From NCBI GenBank assembly GCA_014529385.2, contig CM043959.1, positions 7,615,026-7,679,025 of the forward strand: DNA of 64,000 bases. The letters run 5' to 3'. Below the pieces are notes generated by a model that did no database searches, was not told where the DNA came from, and saw only the letters and a program-made list of their open reading frames with translations. Positions 14,280-26,940 of the stretch are shown here, in pieces (within the stretch, counting starts at the first letter, position 1; every line of letters begins with the position of its first letter). This DNA is from Adiantum capillus-veneris. Taxonomy: Eukaryota > Streptophyta > Polypodiopsida > Polypodiales > Pteridaceae. Made by a program: the position numbers and the translations under genes.

Positions 14280-15580
14280 AAGGCCCTTAGACAATTCAAT
14301 GATCCCTCCACATACCAACCCATCACCCCACCGCCACAAAATTACCTCGCCTCCTTACTCCACTCCATCACCATCTAATATACTCTCCTCACCCTTGACG
14401 AAGCAACCTTTATCCTCACACCACTCTATAAACCCTGCCCTATCCAATTTCTCCCCAAGATACACAAACCCGTACTTGTGGCCCGTCCTATTTTATCATA
14501 CCATGGTTATTTGTTTGAAAATGCTTCCAAATGGCTACACTTCCAACTTTACCCCGTCCTCCTTTCACAAAAACAACACCTTAAAGATTTGTTATCCCTC
14601 ATCATCGATCTCCACTCCAAACCCTTCCCTCCCCATTGCCTCCTGTTCACCTTCGATGTGACCTCCCTCTACCCTAGCATCCCTATGACTGAGGGACTCA
14701 TAGCCTCCAAGAACACCATCACTAACTTCTTTGACACCCCAAAAACAGAGTTCATCATCTCACTTGCCACCCTTATTCTATCACACCATTATCTTTTCTT
14801 CAAGATAAAGTGTGGAAGCAAATTAAAGGTGCCGCAATGGGATCTAATTTTGCAGTGGATTTCTCTGCCACCTAGAAAATCACTCTCTCCTTATCCATAG
14901 CCCGAACCTAGCTTATTACAAAAGATCCATAGATGATGCTTTCGAGGTCTAGACGGGTACTCAAAACTCACTCACCAACGCTCTTGCATCTTACGCCTTC
15001 CCTTTGTAAGAACATATGTTGATCTCACCCATCATATCCACTTTTGAAGCTACCATCATGATTTTCACTTCTACAAGGGACATGCTTTCAACCATATGGT
15101 ATCCTTGATTCCAATTGTTACCAAAAGCCTCTCAACTTGTACTATATATACCTTGGATCAATCCCTTGGCACCCTCTCCACCAAAAAATAGCCGTTATCA
15201 AAACGGAACTTAGACGGTATATTATTAAGGAAAGCAATCCCTTAGGATTCTCTCGTTTGAGAAACCTCTTCTTCCAAAGGCTCCCTTACAGAGGCTATCC
15301 AAGAAACTTCCTCCTTATGGTATTTGGATTGATCGCTTATAAGGAACGAACCACTCTCTTAACCAAAACCCCATCTTCCAACAATCCTCCTCCTAACATC
15401 CTTAAACTCCCTTTTACATCAGAAACTCGAAGATTAAATCCTACCCTAATAATTGGCAAACCTCTCCATCTTCCTTGCAACCTCTCCCCCACCCTTTCTC
15501 ATCTTGACAAACCCATCTTATGTTGGACCAATGGCTGCAACTTAGGCACTCTTCTAACTAAATCCAAAAACAAAAATTGA
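14280..15580 (+). pseudogene. Penelope-like element reverse transcriptase, degraded
   Basis: Across several frames the + strand encodes an ordered series of motifs typical of Penelope-like (PLE) reverse transcriptases: an LPKIHKP-type segment (about 14450), ARPILSYHG (14480), the catalytic block FTFDVTSLYPSIP (14650), a GAAMGSNFAVDF-like block (14830), YKRSIDDAFEV containing the DD pair (14915), LPYRGYPRNFL (15285) and a terminal GCNLGTLLTKSK (15530). PLE enzymes are related to telomerase reverse transcriptase and act in target-primed insertion. At least three frame changes and several stops show it is dead. I saw no GIY-YIG endonuclease, so it is either truncated or an endonuclease-lacking type. 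The LTR of a Gypsy element begins 45 bp downstream, so that element probably landed in or beside the PLE tail. Confidence 0.75.
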
Positions 15581-15624
15581 ACTTAATTTTACAAGGCTAC
15601 TCTTTGTGATTACCCTACCCTAAC

Positions 15625-16387
15625 TGTTAGAAGCAAGCTAGCTCGGATAACATTTTTCGGAGCTTTTATTGTAAAAACACTTATTATTTTGATAAATCGA
15701 AAATGTTGTAACTCTTACTTTCTAGATAAACAGTGTAATTGATGAGCCGGGGCTACAAGCTTCCAGATTATATCAACCTATTTTTAGTTAGAGCTCCCAG
15801 ATTATAAGTTTTGACCACAGAAACCTTGGATAAGGTATAAAAACCAATTTTTGTAACTATTTTGTAAGTTTTTGGATAATAGAACACAGTGTGAGCTAAC
15901 ACACTCACTTCTCTAATTCTCGATCTTCCTATTCCCTTCTTGATTGTCATATTGCAGTGTTGTATGTTGCATTGCAACTGCGGGTAAGAGCTCTACGCGT
16001 TGACGTAAACATTTCATGGTAATCCGTAGCCTTTGGCGTCGTCGATCCGTGGCTTAATTTCATCATAAGTAGGAATTTAAGCTAGAAAATCATAAAATAA
16101 GTATAGGCGGGGTATTGGAGCATCATTGCTAAGCATTTAGATGCATTCGGGGTCGAAAACGACTAAGTCAAAACCTCACTGCTATTAATAATTGTGATTT
16201 TTTCATTTGACTTAAAGTGAGATTTGAGACCATAATCATGTGTGCTTAGGTCTTATATACATGTCATGAAAGTTTCTTAATGTTTGGATGTCATTTGATG
16301 TTGTAACGGTTATGATATGTTTGCCCATTAGTGACTAGCTTTTGGTGATTTCGGTCATTGGAGTGTAGCTTTAGTTAGATGCGAGTT
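15625..16387 (+). repeat. G1 5' LTR
   Basis: Begins TGTTAGAAGCAAGC and matches the 3' LTR at 34251-35009 along its length with scattered substitutions and small indels. A TATAAAAA promoter-like box lies at about 15836. The divergence indicates an old insertion. Confidence 0.8.
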
Positions 16388-16434
16388 TTCACTCATTTAG
16401 AAAAATTTGTCTTCAATGCCAAAAACAAGCACCC

Positions 16435-17774
16435 ATGCCTCATGTGACATTGTTCCAAATATCAATCATTCCTAAGTGGAGTAACTATCTAGTTACTTAC
16501 TTATCAAGACAAACATTTCCTAAGGATATGAGTAAACGCCACCAGAGAGTAATTGAAACTGAAGCAAGAGACTATGCTCTTATTGGAAACCAATTGTATC
16601 AAAGAGGAAGGATCAACATCTTCGTCTTTGTGCATATGAAGACGAATATATTCCCATTATAGAACAAGCACATGCTCGATTAGCTGGAGGTCACTTTTCT
16701 GGTGAAACCACCGTGAGAGAAATCTTAATGGAAGGCATATGGTGGCCAACACTTTTTGCAGATGCCAAAGAATATGTTTGAAGGTGTGATGCATGTCAAC
16801 GAGCAAAAATGCCAACTCGTGTAGATAGCATGCCTTTAATACCAATGATGGGGACTAGATCTTTTGAAAAATGGGGTATAGACTTTGTTGGTCCAAAACA
16901 ACCACCTGCTTATAGAACCCAAGCTCAATATATCTTTGTAGATACGGACTATTTGACCAAGTGGACAGGATCTAAGGCAACCCAAAAGAATGATGCCAAA
17001 ACCACAGCCGCATTCTTGTATGAGAATGTGCTCACAAGATATGGACTACCAATAGAAATTGTTAGTGATATGGGAACTCATTTCCTCAATGAGGTGATTG
17101 AGTATCTGCTTAATGAATTTATGGTCATCCATAACAAATCAGCTCCCTATCACCCACAAGCAAATGGACAAGCTGAGCACACCAATAAAGTTCTTAGCTT
17201 GGAATTGACTAAAGTGGTTAGTTCAGGACGGACTGATTGGGAAATGAATCTCTATGCCGCTCTATGGGCTTATAGAGTTTCATTCAAGACAGCTTTAAAT
17301 GCTACACCCTTTAACCTTGTTTATGGTCTTGATGCCATATTGCCGATAGAATTTCTATTGCCGACACTAAGGGTAGCTAAGGATCTTGAGTGGACTGGAC
17401 ATGAATTGTCAGAGAGGCTTGAAGATTTAGAAAATTTTGATGAGCAAAGGATAACTGTTGTAGCTCACATCTATGCACAAAAGCAAAAACAAAAACAGTT
17501 TTTTGATTCCCATCTAGTCACAAAAATCTTCAAAAAGGGGGACTTAGTTTTAGTCTACTCCCTTAAACAACACATTCCTAAGTTTAAGAAAAAAGAAAAC
17601 TGGCCATTTATCATTAAAGATGTATCCCAAAGTGGAGCAATTCAGTTGTCCACTCTAGATGGTGAACCAATGGCTAATTTGATTAGTGGATGTCGTTTAA
17701 AGAAGTACGATTTTACACTAACCAATGAACTGCTAGAAAAGATGCATACATCAAAGCAAAGAAAGACAAAATGA
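16435..17774 (+). pseudogene. G1 integrase (Ty3/Gypsy type), broken
   Basis: The N-terminal part carries the zinc-binding H-H-C-C pattern: HARLAGGH, then GIWWPTLFADAKEYV and RCDACQR. It is split by a frame change near 16.62 kb and a TGA codon at 16779 just before RCDACQR. From 16809 a 321-codon frame encodes the catalytic core: the first Asp in KWGIDFVGP, the second in VSDMGTHF and the Glu in NGQAEHTNKV. The C-terminal DNA-binding region follows (KKGDLVLVYSLKQ, YDFTLTNELLE). This order is standard for Gypsy integrase, which inserts element DNA into the chromosome. The core D, D and E are retained but the zinc domain is disrupted. Confidence 0.88.
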
Positions 17775-17945
17775 CAGCAGTTCATTGTTGAAGCCTAAGA
17801 GGATGCTCGACGTCAAGTACTCAAAAGGAAAGCTGCTCTCAAAAATCAACAAATACCTATTCCCATTAACACTCTAGAACTAGATGAACGACTATGGGAA
17901 TTGTAGAAGGATGAAGTGTCAACAGATGATGAATGGTTAGATTGA

Positions 17946-18360
17946 ATGGACCTTCGCATCAAAGTACAGCTGAACAATCATAGCACAAATGCATTGATCG
18001 ATACAGAAGCTCGAGTAAATGCAGTCAGTTATTCCACGTACAAGAAAGCAACGAATCAGTCTTTGATATCAGGAATATCGGCTATCAAAGGATGCAATAA
18101 GAACCCAACACCGGCATTGGAAGTAGTCAACTTAAATTTGATAGTACAGGGATATTCATGCCCTCATTAGTTTGTATGCTTACCAGATGAACACATGAAT
18201 GAAACAATGATTCATGGAATCTCATGGATGCGGACGTACAAGGCAGTATGAGATTGGGATCCAATCAACTCAAGCTATCACCTAAAGACGGACAACTCAT
18301 TGTTCCAATTGCACAAAGCAAAGAAGAATGAAAAAGAGATTACTAGCAGAATAAACCACG
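17946..18360 (+). pseudogene. Retropepsin-like fragment downstream of the G1 integrase
   Basis: The ORF from 17946 has the shape of a retroviral-type aspartic protease: a beta strand, the segment ALIDTEARVNAVSYSTY where the family has D-T/S-G-A, then after an in-frame TAG the continuation FVCLPDEH...IHGISWM, matching the flap and late hydrophobic strands. The catalytic triad reads Asp-Thr-Glu instead of Asp-Thr-Gly, so activity is doubtful even without the stop. In Gypsy elements protease normally precedes reverse transcriptase and integrase. Here it follows integrase, which suggests rearrangement or a second element fragment. Identification is by motif only. Confidence 0.55.
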
Positions 18361-21220
18361 AAGCAATCGATCTTCTTCATCCTATAGACAAGCAAATGCT
18401 ATAAGTAGCGTGCAAGGAGTCAGGCATATAGTGAGAACCAAAAGCACAACTCACAGACAAGCTGTCTCAAATTTGGGTGTCCAAGACATCATCTACCGAA
18501 CCGAAAAAGGTTCCAAATTTAAATACTCAAAGAAGATCATCTTTGAGCAGGGAATCTAAAACCACATGGATTTGGAGGAAAAAGGAGCACTTATCTTCTC
18601 CACAAAGTGTAAAGGTGATGAAGCAATGGAGAGTTAAGTCTCAAAACACTCAACCAGAACAATTCATCGATGAAAAACCAAAATACCAGTAACAAGTTAA
18701 AGCTCAACAACCATCATCATTGATACCGACAACTCAAGAAATCAGTGTGCCAAAGCATCCTGATGGTCCAATAAAGCAAAGAGCACACAAGCTACAAGAT
18801 TTGCTCTTTGGGAAACAGCAACAGGAAACCTCAACCACAGAAACCCTTGAGTTAATTATTCAAGACCCGCCCTCTTGCGCAGCATAATGGTTTGAATTGC
18901 ATTGATCTTTGAAGCATGGTAGACCCAACCACTGTTATGCATAGACACAATTTTTCAACCCATGCACACAGTCGCCCCAAAGTACACCATCTAGGAGGGG
19001 TGAAAGGGAACTAAGTAATTAAGGGCAATGTTTGAAGAGGGAGAAAAAAGTTGGATGTTAACGTGTGATTTGTTGCAAAATTACCTAATAATGCTCTTAA
19101 AAATTCAATCAACAGGATAATTCTAACCCATAACATCTCCCCGATGAGTGTACACAGTGTATATACTATCAAAAAATCATCAAAAATAGCCTTTTTGATT
19201 ATTTTCATCATTTTTTCTAATATTGGAGCTTAAAAATAGAGAAATCCACCAAAAAACAATAAAGCAATGTTTCTAAATGAATTTTCTTAATTGTTGAATT
19301 TTCACTTTGCTTTTTTATTACATTTTATTATATTCTTTGATTTTTTTGACAAAACAGGTCAAAAACTAATAACAAATAGCAAATGAGCTCAGATGGAGAA
19401 ACTGAAGATACACTAGGGATCAAAAGAACAAGGCGGGCGGACATAAAAAATTTCAATCGAATCGACAGATGGAAGCGGGAAGCCTAAATTAGGCCGTCAA
19501 GGCCTACTTTTGCAAATTCTTGTAGAAGGAGTTAACGAAATCCGATTGAAAAAATTTTTGAGTTTAACATAGATTTCAAGGCCTAGTAGGACTAACAGGG
19601 AAATCTGGGGAAAAAATAGTTTGGGAAGTCCGAGTATAGATATCCAAGGTAGCCCAAAATCACCTCATTTCCACTAGTCACGCTTGGAGGAGAGAGCTTT
19701 TTGCCTTCTTCATGCACGATTTCCGGAGTCTACAGTCGTCTATTTACAGCGCTGTCTCACACGAGATATGAGGGGTAAGTTCTAAACTTATCAATGAATA
19801 TTTATATATGGCCGGGTAGCAAGTTTAGGCTCAGGAAAAACCCCTAGAAACCCAGATGTGCACGAAGTCCTACGACACAAAATTGACCATAGCGGCCTGT
19901 CAACTCAACCAAATTGGACGAGACTTGAACTGTAGCATGCCCCTATATAATAGAATATTTCGGTATCACCAGATGACCATTTGGTAGGGATCGAGGGGGT
20001 CCCAAGTAAATAATCTAGGTTGTTGTATGCCAAAATTGGATTCTGACTCCACGGGCAGCTTATAGACGAGGTCTATACACAATGTACCCAGATGGTTTCA
20101 TGGAAACAGTCAAGGCAATCTCTCGAACAGCAGAAAGCGGCTCAAAGGCTACAAAGCGTAAAATTTGACATATAAAGTCAAACTGACTCCGAATGGGCCA
20201 AAACTGGATGAGTAGCTTCAAGACTATGTAGCGGACAAGTCCATAGCTTCAAAAGTGACTAACCAACTCTACATGCCAAGTAGTCACAAAAATTGGTGGT
20301 TTCAGACTCGACAAGAGCATGAAGGGATGCCGACACGACCAAACTTTACCAAATTCATTTTCGTACTTGTTTTAGATGTATTACATATGTTTAGGTCATG
20401 AAAATGTCAATTCTTGCAAAAAAAGTGACCGCTTTAAATAATCATGATTATTTACTTTTATGCTTGTTTGGCTTGAATTTCATCTTTCACTTCACCTATC
20501 ACTTGTACACATCTATTACATGCCACATGTCAAGTATGCGTCAAAATGATCAAGAAAAACTCTGATTTTGCCACACAAAAAAAAAACGCACCAAAGTCTT
20601 TTCAATCCAAACTTTGAGTTAAATGTCACATTTTTCATCCAAATCACCCCATATGTCACACACAGACTCTACATCATGCCTAGAACCAAGTTGCAACAAA
20701 AAAAGTACAAATTGATGAAAAAGTTAATAATCACGATTATTTTCTTTTTTGCCAAAATGGATGCAATTTGCAACTTTGACCTTATGGGACCAAAAAACAT
20801 GATGTCCCAAGCCCACTAATCAAGTTTGAGCAAGTTTGGATCTCAAAAACTCAAAATTTCTTTATATATATTGTTTCAGAGTTTGAAAACCTAAATCTGA
20901 CACCATTTCCATTCAGTGCACTCAAATGAGTTCACACTTCACTCAGAGTACCTAAATGCCATATATTTCAAGCCTAGGATGTCAAAAATGCAAAAAGTTT
21001 AAAAAATTCCCCAGCTACTATAAAGAATTGCGATTATTTACTTTTGTTGCAAATTTTGCCTGAACTCCATGATTTTGATCTCTACATGTTTTTATGCATC
21101 TATGCATGCTCCAAAATTGATTTGAAGCCAAATGGACATTATTTGCCAGCAATTCAAACTCGGAGTGTTTCAGAGCGAAATTCGCAGAATTTTCTAACTT
21201 TGACATTGTATTCACTTAAC
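18361..21220. other. AT-rich internal region of G1 without clear coding
   Basis: Mostly stop-rich. Short ORFs at 18.48-18.69 kb have no recognisable domain. Between 20.4 and 21.05 kb a word like AATAATCATGATTATTT recurs at about 290-bp spacing (20438, 20727, 21023), suggesting an old tandem repeat. Confidence 0.5.
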
Positions 21221-21227
21221 ACAAGCA

Positions 21228-24200
21228 ATGCAAGCGGCTGAGAAGGCAAAGAAAAGGGTGTCCCAGAAAGATAAGATGCAGGAGTTTCCATCGTACCAGT
21301 TAGATCCAAGCTCAGTGAAGACAGCAAAGGCAACCTACTTGTCTAAAGAACAGCTCAAAGAAAACAACACAACGATTTTCACTTGCAGATTCAAGAGTGA
21401 AGAAGGACACCATGTAGAATTACAAATTCTACCTAAGGAGGTTTATGATGTAGCGGCAAAGCCAAACACCAAGGAAGCCAACAGAAGGCTGGGGCTTTGA
21501 GATTTCTACGACCAGGAACCAGGCGAAGTGGACTTTCAAAAGACATATTAATTTTTATCCTCAATCAAGGAAGCTAGGTCGATCCAAATCACGGATCAAT
21601 AGGGGCAAAAGGTTGAAGTGGTGATCACTAAAGAAATAGTGGTCGAGGCACTAAAGCTGACTATGCGGGTAAGAGATAGAAAGACAGTAGGTACTTTTAC
21701 CAAAGATACTGCTGCTGCCATACTTTTTGATCTCGTACAAAGGTAAGCAGAGGATCCAGCTTGCCTCTGCCATCAACATTTCCACTTCCTCTCAAAGAGA
21801 CCGCTACGGTACACAACTCCAAACCATGCAGTTACGACTACTTTCACTCAAGTATTGAAGTCGACAACCAGGCAAGCAATAGATCACGCACAGTACGTGA
21901 TTACAAAACTGAAGGGCATAAAGAAAGATGGAAAGATCACATATATGGGCGCTCCAGAAGTGCTAACAAGGATAGCATATCATGCTATTGGAATGGCCGA
22001 CAATTTTTCGTCAACCCCAGATTAGAACACCTGGATCATTTCAACTCAACCTTCTTCGCGGACCACTAGACCAACAAAGAGAGTATAGAAATCAAATAAG
22101 GAATTTGCAGAAAGTTCCCATGAAATTCATAGCAGTGGAATCTCTGACAACAACGAAGAAACCAGGGCAAGGAGGGAAGCAATAAAAAAGAAAGCAGTGG
22201 CAGCTCACCAAGAGGAGTTATAACGAAAGAGGGCTAGATTTGAAAGAGAAAAGCAAACATATGAAAGGAGCCGCCAAGCTGCAGGTAAAGACCCCAAAAG
22301 ATGGATTCTAAGAGAGGTAAAGGGACCAAGAACCAAGAACCCTGCAAAGAAGGTTCCAGAGGATCCCAAAGATTTTCTCGAGCAGATGTATACAAAAGCT
22401 GAAGCTTTAAAGCTGAAGAAAGCTCTAAAAGCTCAAAGAAAAGCAACGGAAGAAGCAGCTACGCAGCAAAGACATGCAGAAGCTGCCAAACAAAGTGAGC
22501 CACATCCTGACCAAGAGGAGATGTCTCCAAGATCCTCTTCACCAACTACGAAACAAGAAGACCATCCCATGCCGAATCCAAGGCCTTCACCAATAGATAA
22601 ATCTAAGGAAGATAAAGCAGCAAAGGAAAAAGAGCGTAAGCAACAAGAAGAAGCAAATTTTGAACAACCCAAGGAAGCCAAAACAACTGCGTCAGGACCT
22701 TCCTTTACAATGGCTCAATCAAAATCAGTCGAGGCATCCACAAAGCCTCAAGGAGAAGGAGTAGAATCACCTCCACGACCACATGCAGAAGCCACTGCAC
22801 CAACAAAAGAGCCACAAACCAAAACAGCCCAAACTCCTAAACAACCCCAAGTAGAGCCTAAAGATTGGGAAACCAATGATGAAGTCATCGTGCAGGTAAA
22901 CAAGTATACAAAGCAAATGCAGCTGATGACAGACAAGATGAGAATAGCAGTATTGAGACGCAGTGCCAAGGCTAAAGAGCTAGAGCAAGTGATTGATGCT
23001 CTACAAGGAGAGCTAGAAGACAGAATGTACGTCATTGAATATCTTCAAGGGTAGATTAAAGAGCTGAAAAATGAAGCAAAAATACATCAGATTGCAAAGG
23101 AGAAATAGCAAAAAGAGATGAAAGAGTTGGGAGAGCTCCTGAAAAAGTTATGTGATGCATGCAAAATCAAATATCAACGATTGACAGAAGTAACCAATGA
23201 ACTGGTAGCTCGATGTAGCTAATGCTCTTTGCAGTACTTCGAGCAATGAATCAATGATCAAGGGGCATTTCTAAGACAGATAAGAGAAAACCCCACTGTA
23301 GCCTCAATCAAGGGAACAGATGAAGTCTACAAGACTTTACAAAAGAGGAAAAAAGACCTTGAACTTGAGCTGAAGCTGGAAAAAACGCAAAGATGGGACC
23401 TTGCATTGATGCGGGTTCAAAGAGAAGAGCAATTTCTCAAGGAAATAGAAGAATTGAAGAGAGTCAGTCAGCTGCTAAGAGAGGAACAAACAAAAACTTA
23501 AAGGGAGACAGGAACCACAGCCAACCATCGATATACCATCAATTTCTTTTGCTGAGATGAAAAGTCACAAGGACTAGCAAGAGAGTCAAATTTTCAAGTA
23601 CCAATCACTGAAGCCGAGCAATTGCCAATGGTCCAGTTTTCTAAAGTTGAGGAAGATGCACTGAAGAAACAGATGGTCCAAGAAGCAGATGTTGAATGGA
23701 AAGCAACAATGGATTCGGAATTGAGAGTTCTTCACTCAGTAAATGTAACTCAGCTCACTCTCAACCAAATCAATACTCAATGGCATCAGCAATCACTACC
23801 CTACCCATTGATAAAGGTGGGGCTACTACAGGTTAAGGAAAGACTTTACAATGATATGCAAGCAGAAGGCTCAGATGATATCCACCCAAAATGGAGAAGG
23901 AACTAGTTGAACAAAACTTTACATACCTAATTCTGTTCACAAGAGCACATGCAGCCCTACAAAAGGACCCTATATTCTGTCATGTACCAAGGGTAAGGAC
24001 ATGGCAGGCACACGATGCACTAAAGAAGAAGAGGCCAACATGGCTAAATTACCCACGACTACCAACTCCAGAGCAGGGACCAGCAATGGAAGAATGGTGA
24101 AAACCCTAACGGATTCCATGACCTTCTTCAAGAGCCTCCCTGAACTCTCATGTGCAATGCTTTCTAAGATCTGCATAATGCTGCTCACCTACATTCAAAC

Positions 24201-24255
24201 GTTTCACGAGCTTGAGTAAGCAGGAGCACCATGAATGTCTTTCCTCGAAGGCATT
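21228..24255 (+). pseudogene. G1 downstream ORF with long coiled coil, decayed
   Basis: A series of + strand frames separated by single stops and frame changes reads as one former protein. An N-terminal part (21228-21500) begins MQAAEKAKKRVSQKDKMQEF. A middle part contains VVEALKLTMRVRDRKTVGTF and YVITKLKGIKKDGKITYMG. A 222-codon part (22386-23054) is rich in Lys, Glu, Ala, Gln and Pro, then turns into coiled coil (KAKELEQVIDALQGELEDRM). Further heptad-like sequence runs to 23.5 kb, and a C-terminal part continues to the Copia insertion. The reading frame resumes after that insertion at 29457. I do not recognise a family. Lying between integrase and the 3' LTR, it occupies the place of the extra 3' ORF found in Athila/Tat-type elements; equating it with that is inference. 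Confidence 0.5.
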
Positions 24256-24260
24256 AAAGG
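24256..24260. repeat. Target-site duplication of Copia A (left)
   Basis: AAAGG immediately left of the LTR, repeated exactly at 29452-29456 on the right side. Five bp is the usual Copia length. Confidence 0.93.
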
Positions 24261-24487
24261 TGTTGGAATTAGGGTTGCAGAGAAACACACACATCTTGGA
24301 GAAGACGAAGGAAGCTCAAGGCACACAATAGAGAGTGTGTTACTTAGTGTGCAATGGAAAGATCGATAGCCCTAGAGTGATGGGCGTATATACAATGCAC
24401 GAGGGAAAAAACCTCCTAAAGAGGGAAAAAATGCCCCGGCGGTCCTAGTGTGTTCACACACATCACTACCACATGTATATGGTAACA
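24261..24487 (-). repeat. Copia A 3' LTR
   Basis: 227 bp with TG...CA ends on the + strand (TGTTGGAATT to GGTAACA). Nearly identical to the other LTR, with about 2% difference by eye. Confidence 0.95.
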
Positions 24488-24499
24488 AATCCCCCCTGG
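24488..24499 (-). promoter_or_regulatory. Copia A polypurine tract
   Basis: On the minus strand CCAGGGGGGATT directly precedes the 3' LTR. This is the expected plus-strand primer for reverse transcription. Confidence 0.8.
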
Positions 24500-24691
24500 A
24501 GTGATGCGGTGAACGAGAGCTGGCACATGAGTAAAGGGAAGTGCCATGCCCTGAGGACAGGATCAGTCCACAAAGGGGAGTAAGCCCAAATCTTCGCAGA
24601 AAGCTTCAAGCTTCTCACAAGACAATGCCTTTGTGAAAAGATCTGCAAGGTTGTCCTGTGTTGGCACATAAGCCAAGTTGATCTCTCCTAC

Positions 24692-26410
24692 TCAGAGCCT
24701 CTCCCTGACATAGTGGTAATGCACCTCAATGTGCTTTGTGCGAGCATGAAAAATTGGGTTCCTCGCAACTGCCAATGCGCTCTGACTGTCAGTGTAGATA
24801 GTGTTGGTAGTGTCCTGTCCAACACCCAAATCAGCCATAAGGCGTCTGAGCCATACACACTCAACCATAGCTGTCAAGACTGCCTTGTACTCAGCCTCAC
24901 AACTCGAAGTGGCCACAATAGGTTGCTTCTTTCTCAACCATGATATACATGAACTGCCAAGCATGAAACAAAAACCACTTGTGGACACTCGCGTGTCAAA
25001 ACAACCAGCCCAATCTGAGTCTGAAAAAGCATGTAAGTCTGGCGGCAATGATCCCCCCTTGGGATAAAACAAGCCAAGATGTAAAGTGCCACTAAGGTAG
25101 TGGAAATTCCTCTTGACAGCCTGCCAATGCTTAGACCCTAGGCTATGCATAAATCTGCTGACCTGTGAGACTGAAAACTGAATATCCGGCCTCGTGTTGC
25201 ATACATAAATGAGGCAGCCAACAGAAGTTTGGTAAAGAGTGACATCAGCAGGATCACCAGCATCATGTAGACTCAACTTCAAACCTATTTCCATGGGAGT
25301 GGCAATAGGTTTGCAATCCTCAAGTCCAAACTTACATAGCAATGTCTCTATGTAACTTTTCTGACACAAGGCAATACCACCATCACACTGCTTAAACTGT
25401 ATACCCAAATAATGATGCAACAGCCCTAAATCTTTCATCTTGAAAGTAGCATTCAAATCAGCCTTAAATTCAGCAATATGTCTCTCATTTGGTCCACTGA
25501 TCAGCAAATCATCAACATAAAGAACCACAATGAGAAGTACATCACCCTCACGCTTTACATACAATGTGCTTTCTGTTGGACTGTTACGAAAGCCTTGTTT
25601 GACCAAATGAGTGTCAGCTTTCTCATACCAAGCACGAGGAGATTGCTTCAACCCATACAAAGCCTTGTTACATTTGCACACTTTGTCCTCTTGTCCTTTT
25701 ATGACAAAACCGCGAGGCTGCGTTACATAAACTTCCTCAAATATGTCACCATTCAAGAAAGCAGTAACAATGTCTGATTGATGTACATCCCAACCAAAAT
25801 GAGCTACCAATACACATAGAAAACTCACAGTAGTCATACAACAAGTGGGAGCAAAAGTCTCTTCATAATCTATGCCTTTTTGTTGTGCATAACCCTTTGC
25901 AACAAGTCGAGCCTTATGGCGATCGATCTCACCATCCGGCTTGCATTTCAACTTGTAAACCCATTTCATACCAATGTCCTTTTTGCCAGGAGGCAAATCA
26001 CATAAAGTCCATGTGTCATTTTTTGTAAGTGCATCATATTCTGATTGCATGGCAGTCATCCAATTTTCTGAATTTTTTGCTTCATCAAAAGTCAGAGGCT
26101 CCTCAACATCATGTAAGCTAGACACAGCCAAAGCATAACAATCTGATGCATAAGATGCATGGCGAGAGCGTGAACGAGTACGACTAGACAAAGGTGCATC
26201 CAATTTACTGTCACGCAAAGTGTGCAACAGCCATTTTGGCATACCTCTAGCCTGCTCATTTTTAGCCCTTTCCTCATCAAGTACATCATGTATATCTACA
26301 TCAGTAATAGGCTGATCTAGAACATTTTTAGAAACCCCCATAGGCTGTACATTTGCCTCATTGGAACTTACATTCATATTTCCACCACTGAAAAGGCAAC
26401 AAAGTGTCAT
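24692..26410 (-). pseudogene. Copia A reverse transcriptase-RNase H
   Basis: A 572-codon frame. Reverse transcriptase blocks in order: WVYKLKCKPDGEIDRHKARL, FAPTC, a motif A region DIVTAFLNGDIFEEV, ALYGLKQSPRAWYEK and the catalytic LYVDDLLI. The RNase H part has AFSDSDWAGC, ATSSCEAEYKAV and IYTDSQSALAVARNP. The frame ends at a TGA just before the usual last about 40 residues, whose reading continues beyond it. At its 5' end it is out of frame with the integrase because of a 2-bp deletion near 26.39 kb relative to Copia B. The domain itself looks intact, with YVDD retained. Its role in the element is copying element RNA into DNA. Confidence 0.93.
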
Positions 26411-26940
26411 AAATGTCCTGTGAGCTTACATTATTGTCTCTAGTACATGACAGCAAGGGCTGAACAGAATCTTCCACAAACACTACATCCCAAGAAACCA
26501 GAATACGTTTTGTTTGCGGATGATACAACCTGTAACCTTTGCTTTCAGCACTATAACTAACAAAAATACATTTGACAGCCTTATCATCCAATTTTTTGCG
26601 CTGCACTTGTGGCACCAAACCATATGCCAAACAGCCAAAAACACGCATGTGCTCAATAGAAGGTTTTCTATCATGCCATGCTTCATATGGAGTAATAGAC
26701 TGCAAAGCTTTCGTAGGACACCTGTTAAGTACATAAGTGGCACACATAATGGCCTCAAGCCAAAAAGAATGCAGCAAAGCTTGACTTTTGACCATAAAGC
26801 GTGCCATTTCCATTAGTGACCTGTTTTTCCTCTCAGCAACACCATTTTGCTGAGGTCTATAAGGCACTGTACATTGGTGTTTTATCCCACGACTAGCCAG
26901 AAATGCACTAAATTCATGAGACATATACTCCCCCCCCTCG
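26358..26940 (-). pseudogene. Copia A integrase C-terminal half
   Basis: Continues the integrase after a frameshift. It holds the catalytic Glu region NGVAERKNRSLMEMARF, then the Copia-type C-terminal segment ITPYEAWHDRKPSIEHMRVFGC and GYRLYHPQTKRILVSWDVVF. The frame runs out at 26358 because of the indel before reverse transcriptase. Confidence 0.88.

Noticed and set aside
25478-25777. Plus-strand ORFs inside Copia A
   Set aside because: Antisense shadows of the reverse transcriptase frame.
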